The notes under the pieces are model-generated. The model ran no database searches and had not been told where the DNA came from. It saw only the letters and a list, made by a program, of their open reading frames with translations. 64,000 nucleotides of DNA from Monilinia fructicola (lineage: Eukaryota > Ascomycota > Leotiomycetes > Helotiales > Sclerotiniaceae): the NCBI GenBank assembly GCA_008692225.1, contig VICG01000003.1, positions 923,501-987,500 on the forward strand, read 5' to 3'. Shown here piece by piece: positions 56,343 through 64,000 of the stretch. Numbering within the stretch: the first letter of the stretch is position 1; every line of letters starts with the position of its first letter. The position numbers and the translations under genes were made by a program.

Positions 56343-58184
56343 AGCTACTATCCGAGGACTGAATGCAACGACCCTTCCGGGTCAAGAAAGTCCGAGGCGG
56401 GGAAGCAGCCGAGGAAGTTTATAGATACTCACCGCAAGTGTTGCACTGGCCTATTTACCGTAGAACTTTTTTTTTTTCCTATTTTCACGGCCACATAAGA
56501 TACCTACCTACCTCTTCTTTGGCATGTAGCATAATGATGTGTGGAATACACAAACGCGGGCAGCGGGTGATGGACACGAATGAGCAAGATGGTACCGACG
56601 TTACACCGATTCGGGATTGGTGGTTTGGAATCATAAGGCGAATGAATGAATGGCTTTATTTTGTTCTTGTTTACAGCGAAAAGTTGTAACTATTTAGTTT
56701 TTCTTCAAATTTCCGCCTCGACTGTTGGTACCTACAGCTAGCTTTCGAGACATACCCAGTATCTAGATAGTTGCCCCATTTTCAAAGAAAGAAAAATTAA
56801 TTCCTACCCATCGCTTTTGCACTTGCTTAGGTACATTGCACAGCATGACGTGCTCGCGCTACCGTACCAGCGGAACAGTACACAATCGTAAGATTTTGCT
56901 CGTATCGAGTACGAAGGTTTGATTAACTTCCCTCCCGTAAGACATATGCATATATGTTTTGGCTGCATGTAGCCTGATTCTCGAATAATATTCTTCGCCT
57001 TCCCTTCTTTCCTTCGTTTCCCCTCATTTCTGAAGAAAAATTGTGGGGGAGATCTCACTTAGGTCCGATTTGAGAAAACGGATAGACGTTACAGCCGCCG
57101 TTCGGGAGAATCTCCAGATCGTACACAAGATCTCGAGACACTTCAAAACGGGGGCAGCAGACACGGACAATGGTCGCGAGCTGGATGGAGATGGAAGAAA
57201 TGGATGACTTGTCTCGGTCGGCGAGGGGCATGTGTAGCTCGCTGCTAGGATCCGGGCTTTCATGTCCGGGTGCTTGGGATGCATTCCATGGACACGAGTA
57301 CCGTGCTGGTGGTATCTGGGCGGTGCAGTTTGGGGGGGCCGGGCGAAGCATCTGCGGGGCGCTGCTGACGCCATTTGCGCAGAGCTTCGAGACGGTCCAG
57401 GGGTGCAACGTGCCGAGGGGAATAGGCGGATAGGGGTCTAGCGGGGAAGGGCGATGGGAAGAGAGGGCATGCAGACATATTGGCCCTTCCTGCATGCAAT
57501 GCAACGACGTTCGTATTCCGATATCGGTTAAATAAACGGTGTGAGATGGAGGAGATTGGCGGAATGTGACTGGTCGTATTTGTGGTTGATTGTTTGCTTC
57601 TGGAACGCTGGGGATTCTCTGGTTCCCGCTTCTGCTTTGCTGTTTGGTGTGTTGTTTGGGAGCGTTGGTGTGGTGTGTATTCCCGAGATTTGGGAGGCTT
57701 CGTTCAACGAGTACGTATCTATTGGAGTTGGCAATGGGGAGTGGAAAAGGATGGCCGAAGGCCACGGCCGAATGAATGTCACTGCCCTCTCGAGGCTTCC
57801 AAGAGCCGTCGGAAGCAGTGTTGTATGTAGGTCTAGACAGGGCTTGGGTGTGACGGAAATATGAGGTAGAATTCTCGAATATGGAAGACGACGATGGAAC
57901 ACTGGCATTTTATGATAGATCTAGAAATCGAGAATTTAGGAGGAACGAGAGAGGTATTTAAATACAATAGAAGGTCGGCAGGAAAGTAGATCTTCACCCA
58001 AGAGCTTCTTCGAGACTTCCAGCGTCGATCTAGTTAATTCTCCGAAAGTGGCTTGCTTGCCTAGATTTGCTTTTGAGCACCAGATTTTATACAGATAACC
58101 GACCTTAGATTTCGGAGTTAATCTCAATTCTTTCCCCTTAATTCCTATACTATTATCCTGCAGTTTTCAGATCAGACAAGCAAG
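56343..58184. other. Intergenic region with one weak minus-strand ORF
   Basis: About 1.8 kb. A minus-strand ORF at 57055-57765 (236 codons, Pro/Ser/Cys-containing, ending GGCNVYPFSQIGPK) may be a real small gene, but it shows no recognised domain and overlaps open frames on the other strand. The rest is AT-rich flank. Confidence 0.4.
57055..57765 (-). CDS. Doubtful 236-codon ORF
   Basis: The C-terminal part (RVCCPRFEVSRDLVYDLEILPNGGCNVYPF) looks more protein-like than the His/Pro/Ser-rich N-terminal part. Several Cys are spaced through the C-terminal half. No signal peptide, no TM helix and no family recognised. An intron-containing gene using only the 57055-57480 part of the frame is one possible reading. 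It may equally be a chance frame in moderately GC-rich DNA. Confidence 0.25.
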   Translation of the reverse strand: MAFGHPFPLPIANSNRYVLVERSLPNLGNTHHTNAPKQHTKQQSRSGNQRIPSVPEANNQPQIRPVTFRQSPPSHTVYLTDIGIRTSLHCMQEGPICLHALSSHRPSPLDPYPPIPLGTLHPWTVSKLCANGVSSAPQMLRPAPPNCTAQIPPARYSCPWNASQAPGHESPDPSSELHMPLADRDKSSISSISIQLATIVRVCCPRFEVSRDLVYDLEILPNGGCNVYPFSQIGPK

Positions 58185-58433
58185 ATGGCCATCACTCGAG
58201 CAAATATTTCCTCTTCGTCCCTTCACCAACTTCAATGCAAAGCTGCTCCTTCAGATTTATCGTCTGGGGTACCCAAAGTTCGAGCACCTCGCCGACGAGT
58301 ATCTCACTGTCCGAAAGTCGAGTCCATTACATCGACGAATATGTCAAGAGGTGATCCACCATCTCCTCCACCAAACCCGCCTCCAAGTCCCTCCATGTAC
58401 CTTGAGCTAGATGATGAGGATTTCAGAATCTGA
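58185..58433 (+). CDS. Small unknown ORF, 82 codons
   Basis: ATG 58185 sits in a good Kozak context (AGCAAGATGG) after a pyrimidine-rich leader. The predicted protein has Ser/Arg-rich and Pro-rich parts (PSPPPNPPPSPS) and an acidic end (LELDDEDFRI). No family is recognised. A 3' exon is possible but not required. Confidence 0.35.
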   Translation: MAITRANISSSSLHQLQCKAAPSDLSSGVPKVRAPRRRVSHCPKVESITSTNMSRGDPPSPPPNPPPSPSMYLELDDEDFRI

Positions 58434-58748
58434 ATTGTAAGTTCGTGCCATAACGACTCATGATTTTAGATCACTAAGCTAACTTCTTCTAAAGTTGTAC
58501 AGGTATCCGAGCCTTAAAGCTGGCATTCTGCATGGCCACGAATTTGCTGCATTTCTTTCGAGGTAGATTATCAGCGGCCGGGGAGATGGGAATGGAGTTG
58601 TTCTGAGGTTCATAAGTGATGACGGTTTGAAGGTTTTAGTTCTTGGAGTATAGACTTGTGTTCAGGGCGTTTTAGAAACGGCAATAGGAGGAAGGGTAAT
58701 GAATGAGAGGTCCGAGGTGTTCGAGGTGGGATTAATTGTTATGTCGGA
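58434..58748. other. Short intergenic region
   Basis: 3' flanks of the small ORF and the AMACR-type gene. Nothing recognised. Confidence 0.35.
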
Positions 58749-60018
58749 TCATAACTTCGAATGCTTCTTCCCAATCAAACCGCCATTTTCTACATCATAA
58801 TCTTTGCCTCTTTTCCATCCTAGCCATTGATCTAGTGTTGTTTCTCCACCTTGCCCGGGATATAATTGTTTCCCGGTATAGCTTCCACCTTCAACGCCGG
58901 GGCCTTGGCCAGTCGATGGATCCTCGCTACTGTTTGTAGATATTGCGAAAGACGGTGTATCTCTGAGTGTCACAATTGGCCGCTGGTCACCTTCTCTGTT
59001 AGAATCACTTTCGAGTTCGTTATAGTCGAGAACCGGTGTACAGCAAGCATCAGTTCCATCGAAAATAGTCTCCCACTCAGACCTCGTTTTTGCCTTGAAT
59101 AGCCTTGTAAACGTTTCCTTCATATCTGGCCATGTTCTTCTATCTTCTCTTTTCTTTTCAATGCCGCTTCCTTCCAACCCCAGTCCTTTTATCAACTCCT
59201 TGAAGAATTGTGGCTCGAGAGCACCCACTGCCATATATTTTCCATCCTTTGTTTCATATGTATCATAATACGGACACCCCGAATCCAATGTATTTTCTCC
59301 TCTCGGTTTGTTCCACATCGGAGTTTTCATCAGCATCCTGGGAAAAGTTGCAAGGTATGCACTCCCATCCACCATATTCGCTTCTACAACTTGCCCCTTT
59401 CCGCTCTTCTCTCGCGCTAGCAAGGCGAGCAAGATGCCCTGAAATAAAGTAGCTCCACCACCAGCGAAATCCCCGAGTATATTTACCGGTGGTAACGGTT
59501 TCTCGTGTTTGCGTCCAAGAAGCGATAGAGCCCCCGAAACTGCTACATAGTTTATATCGTGCCCGGCCATATCTTTGTACTTTCCATCACGGCGGAAACC
59601 AGTTATCCGGGCAAGGATAATGCGACGATTGAGTTGAAGGAGTACATCTGGTGAAAGTCCTAATTTCTCCAAAACTCCTGGGCGAAATGGATCAATTATG
59701 ATATCAGTGTGTGGGACGAGAGATTTGACAAATGAAATCCCCGCGGATGATTTGAGATCGACGGCGATAGAGGATTTACGCCGGGTAAGGAGATCGGGGG
59801 TGGGTGGAGGAATTGAAGAAGACTGATTGAGATTTGGAATTGTACGATTGACGCGAAGGACTGATGCGCCATAATCAGCCAAAAGCAGTCCGGCGAAGGG
59901 TCCTGGAATGCACGTTAATGGAGGAGGATTGGAATCCGGGGAAATGCGGAGTGGCACCTGGAGCGAGACCTGCGAGCTCGAGAACACGAATTCCTGTCAA
60001 TGGTGGTGGCCCAGTCAT
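58749..60018 (-). CDS. CaiB/BaiF-type CoA-transferase, alpha-methylacyl-CoA racemase-like
   Basis: Two exons (59958-60018 and 58749-59902) give 404 residues. Exon 1 is [21 protein letters not shown] and joins through a GTGCCA...CCAG intron to [17 protein letters not shown], the family's N-terminal signature. [28 protein letters not shown] and [11 protein letters not shown] are further landmarks. The likely catalytic residues are the His of [12 protein letters not shown] and the Asp of [10 protein letters not shown], as in [19 protein letters not shown] and [24 protein letters not shown] follow. It ends [12 protein letters not shown]-terminal KL could act as a weak peroxisomal signal (SKL), which fits the racemase's role in branched-chain fatty-acid oxidation. 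The frame is intact. Confidence 0.92.
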
Positions 60019-60905
60019 TATGCGTGAGTCGAGATGATAATTCTATAAGTTAATTCATATATCTCAGATATCAATGTTCATTAAGTCAATTGTCCGGTTG
60101 ATACTTCAAGCTCAGATGGACTTTTGAGGCATGCAGTACATTCTGAAGCCCGAACCGAGTTGGACCGAGGTTCACTCGGTTCTGCGATTTTAAAAATGAC
60201 GTCGCTGAATGCATCCACATGTATTTGATACCATACTTGTAGATCGCAAATGATTATAAGATATCCACATATTAAAGTATAAGGTTACGGTGGGGTTAGA
60301 AAATGGGGTAAGTTTAGAAAGTATCTACTCCGTACGGAGTACAATGTGTGTGCGGTTGTCAGGGCAACAACCTTTCTTATACCTCCAGGGCTCCTCGAAG
60401 TGCCCAGGTGGTTTTGGTGCATTCTTGATGCGGGCATTGAAACAGCACCTGTTTGGGGGCATTCGCAGATCTCATCTGAACTGCTTGTCTGTTACCGAGA
60501 ATAGTTAATTATAATGAGGATTGGACATCTGACTCGTATAGGACGGGATTTCCGCTAGTCTCGGGAATTAGACGGACCCGAGATGTCTTCGGAATCCGAC
60601 AAGGAAGCGCCATTGACGTCCAGCAGCGAATTTGTTGTTGTGGGGCGGGGTTTTCTAAGACTTACTGCATGAATAAAATACAGTGAAATTATGGAAGATT
60701 GTTTGAAGGTCTTGAAACTATACCGCATCAGGAGATACCCATGGAATGGGCACTGCAAGGGGCTCATGGAAGTCTGGCCAGCGAAAGAGTATATAGTTCA
60801 ACCACCAGGACTAGGAATTTATCGATTTCACTCTGCCAAAGTACCTTGTACATTTAAGCACAATTCAAAGTGGTAGGGTACAAGAATTCTGATACGGTCT
60901 GCCAC
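60019..60905. other. Divergent promoter region with a CTCCGTACGGAG palindrome
   Basis: About 890 bases with no gene. A 16-base palindrome lies at 60326-60341. It must hold the promoters of the AMACR-type and FAD-monooxygenase genes. Confidence 0.5.
60326..60341. repeat. 16-base palindrome TACTCCGTACGGAGTA
   Basis: Perfectly self-complementary, in the promoter region between two divergent genes. The same CTCCGTAC core appears as a split inverted repeat at 28727-28751. Confidence 0.85.
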
Positions 60906-62101
60906 ATGTCTCCTCCAAGAATCGCCATTGTTGGAGCTGGTCCCTCCGGCCTGGTCCTCGCATCTCTACTCCACCGCAACCAAATCCCTTTCACCATCTA
61001 CGATCTTAGATCCCGTCCCTCACCAGCCCTTATCAACATCCCATCCGGCTCTCTGGACCTCCATGTTGAATCCGGCCAACTCGCTCTCTCGAAAATGTGG
61101 ACTCCTGGAAGCGTTCCGCTCCCTCACGATTGAGTGCAGCGAAGATCACATCATTTGTGATAGATTCGGTGACACAAAAAATTCGAGAGCAGCGGCCATG
61201 ATGGTGAACGACCTGAAATTTCGAGGAATAGCTTGATTGAGTTGCTGCTCTCTTCAATTCCTGAGGATACCATCAGGTGGGAACACAAAGTCATATCCGT
61301 TTCTCCTGATCCTGCAGATCCTCAGCAGCAGATCATCAAGTTCCAGGATCGTGGCTCTCATAATTGCGATTTAGTAATTGGTGCAGATGGAGCATGGTCA
61401 AAAGTTCGACCACTTTTGACAAATGTAAAACCATTTTTTTAGCGGTGTTCACTGGTTGACATTGACTATTCCAAATATCACTGAGAGGATCCCGGAGATG
61501 GCGAAAATGGTCGGAACGGGGACTTTTTGGGCGCTAGGGGGAACAAGGGCAATTTTGACTCAAAGGGGCTCGTTTGATTCGGTGAGGGTGTATGTTACGA
61601 TATATAATGAGGATGTAAACTATTGCCATCACGCAGGTTTGAATTCGATGGATGTTGAGAAGGTGAAAAAGGAAACTCCTTGATGAATCTGGAAGTTTTG
61701 GCGATTTTGGCGAAAAAATCAAAACTTTGCTTGCTGTTGGATTGGAGGAGGAGAAAACTGCGCAGTTTTTGCAAATGTATATGCTTGCTCCAGATCACAC
61801 GTGGGAACATAAAGCCAATGCGACGTTAGTTGGCGATGCCGCTCATCTTATGACGCCGTTTGCCGGGGAAGGAGTCAATTCGGCAATGTTAGATGCCTTA
61901 GAGCTAGCGCAGGGGATCATTTTGGCTGTGAGGAACGAAACTTCATTGTCGGATGCCGTGAAAGAGTATGAGACGAAGATGTTTGTGAGGGCGAAAGCGA
62001 ATGCTGAAGAAACGGTGACAAACTTGAAGAACATCTTTGAGGATGATGCGCCGAAGACTATAGTAGAGTGGTTTAATAGTATGGGTGCAGGGTCTGGGTA
62101 A
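60906..62101 (+). CDS. FAD-dependent monooxygenase (frame broken about four times)
   Basis: The N-terminus MSPPRIAIVGAGPSGLVLASLLHRN is the GxGxxG FAD-binding fold. The later fragments read LRKCGLLEAFRSLT, the RPEISR-like motif, LVIGADGAWSKVRPLL (the DG motif) and NATLVGDAAHLMTPFAGEGVNSAMLDALELA, the second FAD motif. Together they form a normal class A flavoprotein hydroxylase of about 395 residues. Four shifts separate the pieces: near 61090 (CTCTCTC, one base too many), at the A run near 61175-61180 (one too few or two too many), at the T7 run at 61434-61440 (one too many) and at the A5 run near 61666-61670 (one too many). The substrate is unknown; relatives act on aromatic acids, tetracycline-type compounds or secondary metabolites. 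It could be a pseudogene, but the pattern matches the assembly errors elsewhere. Confidence 0.8.
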
Positions 62102-64000
62102 GGTAGACGATGAAGCGGGTGGATTTCGATCGCCTGGGCATAGCTTATGGTATGGAAGGACTATTTACTCAGGTCTGGAGAAGTAAAGAAGTCAGACATA
62201 TAGAGACACATACTGGACTCATTGATATGAATGTACAGCACGACTCAATAAGAATTGTTTTGGCTATTTTCAAGACTCTGTGTACTACATGTGAGACCAA
62301 CGAAATGTCATTTCAACTTCAAGCGAGAGATGAACGTAAGATCTTTGCAAGCACGAGCTCCTTAAAATCAACCAAAAGACCATCATTAAACTCAATCTAG
62401 TCACCCACAATTACATCAACATGACTAGAAAAGAGAATTCTCGCAGTTATCAAATAGAGGCACAAAATGTATCTTCACCAACTCCATCTTGGTCCAATAT
62501 AATCTTAAAATATGCAGTACTGGTACTAACAAATAGGGAAAGACCACCTAGCCGTGTGGGTTGGGTGGCGCACTGCAGTAGTGCCTCCAATGTCAAAATG
62601 CGATCGGGCTCTCCAATCCTCCATCGGGGAGGAATTGCACACCTGGGACAGATGTAGCCGAGCTTGCCGGTGAACTGTCTTTTTGCTCTTGTGATCTTGA
62701 TTTTTTTTTGTTTTTTGGTTGGCTGATTGGTTTTTTTGGGTGTGGAGTGTTCTAGCCGGTAGGAAGATGAGGAAAATTGGGTACTGGGTGAATATTATTG
62801 TTTTTATATTTCCTCGTTTAATATAAGCGACGTTGGGGATAGACGATGAGGATGCGACAGCGAGGTTCGATGAGGTTACATGATTGAGAAAGTATAGAAA
62901 ATTCTGTTATGAGGTTCATAATTACATGAAAACATATATAATAACAGTATTTACTTACTCTTAAGAGAATATAGAGACTTCTCACACCTCGAAACACACG
63001 GTTTCAAGAACATCCCTGGGCAACTTCACAGGTAGCATTGAGAATCCAATCAAGTCTGTGAGAGTAATATGACATTACCTTTACAAAGGTATACTACTGG
63101 AATGGTATAAACAAAAGCTAAAGCCGGTGCTAACTTGTATTTTTGATTCTCGTTCAACTATGGAGAAAATTCGGATTATATGTACCTAAATGAGAGCTAC
63201 AAAGTATGATATAAGGCTTGCTTTTGAATTCCGTACTTCCACCATTTCCCTAGTAAGAAGATATCATAGTCGCAGTAACAGGTATAGCAACGACAATTGG
63301 TTGGCTTGCTGTATCGCCTTTTCCTTTCCTTGACGACTATCATTGCTTTGATTATCGATATGTTCGCACTATTTTGATTGACCGGAATCATGACCTTCTC
63401 TTCGAGAAACTTAAGATCTTTGGGTAAATCACATAAACTCATGGAGAATATGCTGCTATTTTTCAAGACTAACGGCTCAAAAATTCATCTTTGACATACC
63501 CAAGGCTTATTTGATATTCGCCGAATGATTCCTTTTCCGAAAGCTTTGCTTCAGCCGCGCCGAAGACTTAGCAATATATAACCTTCCTGCTCGCGAGTAA
63601 TAGCTTGCTATACGACATTCACCAGCTCCAATCTTGATATTTGTATGATGTGTGAATCTTTTGGGATATTGGTCCCATAGCCAGTAGAGCTCCGTTACAT
63701 CTTGCGATACGTTCTTTCGATCGTCATATTCAGATTTATCGCGTGAAGCATCTTAGCGGTCATCAGCGTTTCCATTAACATGTCACCTTGAGCTCATTGA
63801 GAGCACTTAAACCCACAATATCCCGTTCACCCACGCCTCAAAGGACTCCTGTGATTTGCACTGGGGATGGGATTTTAATCTGGCAGATAATCTTTGCAAA
63901 TGAATTTCAAGAGGCGGTAGGACAATGTCATGAGTCTACTCTTTCCAATCGTTTGATCCTCTAAGATCTGGTTCTTTCAAACTTTGAGCTGCTTCAATTC
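62102..64000. other. Intergenic region to the right edge, no gene recognised
   Basis: About 1.9 kb with T-rich tracts (62699-62740). A minus-strand ORF of 89 codons (63197-63466) has no recognised features. Confidence 0.4.

Overview
This is a window of nuclear DNA from a filamentous ascomycete (Pezizomycotina). The genes carry short spliceosomal introns (about 50 to 215 bases) with GT...AG ends and CTAAC/CTGAC-like branch sites. Core products are eukaryotic (SRP54, V-ATPase subunit A, VPS1 dynamin, AP-1 mu, UGO1, OPI1, GID7/WDR26). One gene is a PTH11-like 7-TM protein of a kind restricted to filamentous ascomycetes. The protein style suggests Leotiomycetes, perhaps the Sclerotiniaceae, but that is inference. 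Long intergenic stretches carry many simple repeats. No transposon, rRNA gene, intact tRNA gene, CRISPR array or secondary-metabolite cluster was recognised. 

Layout, left to right: a 5'-truncated Cys-rich cell-surface protein with one TM segment (+, 1-1200); a Gfo/Idh/MocA oxidoreductase (+, 2006-3217); a PTH11-like receptor (+, 4755-6458); SRP54 (-, 7185-8928) divergent from RRP15 (+, 9220-10089); mitochondrial [2Fe-2S] ferredoxin (-, 10354-11102); UGO1 mitochondrial fusion factor (+, 12247-13805); a tail-anchored unknown (-, 15009-16353); a single-pass unknown (+, 17351-17992); a gene-poor 3 kb; an unknown at 21164-21982; a two-TM Pro-rich protein (+, 23547-25028); AP-1 mu (-, 25636-27143); OPI1-type repressor (+, 29442-31214); a Cys-rich unknown (+, 32475-33607); an APC amino-acid/GABA permease (+, 35475-37206); a very GC-rich AlkB-type dioxygenase (+, 38904-39755); a Ser/Pro-rich protein with a recent internal duplication (-, 40359-41973); V-ATPase subunit A (-, 43912-46065); GID7/WDR26 (+, 48829-51298); ribokinase (-, 51755-53142); VPS1 (+, 53987-56342); a small ORF (+, 58185-58433); an AMACR-type racemase/CoA-transferase (-, 58749-60018); and an FAD monooxygenase (+, 60906-62101). 

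The genes do not form a pathway cluster. They are mostly independent housekeeping functions (membrane trafficking, vacuolar acidification, co-translational targeting, Fe-S and lipid metabolism) mixed with fungus-specific unknowns. 

The strongest hidden signal is technical or evolutionary. Many conserved genes, including ones expected to be essential, are broken by single-base frameshifts, nearly always in a homopolymer and nearly always one base too long. VPS1 has three, V-ATPase A one, ferredoxin one, the FAD monooxygenase four. This points to systematic homopolymer overcalls in the assembly, so several genes that look like pseudogenes here are probably intact in the organism. Biological observations worth checking include a spliceosomal intron that splits the exact cysteine codon where yeast VMA1 carries its intein, a GC-AG intron in the permease, the GC-rich AlkB island, and a tRNA-like A box next to a 22-base perfect palindrome.
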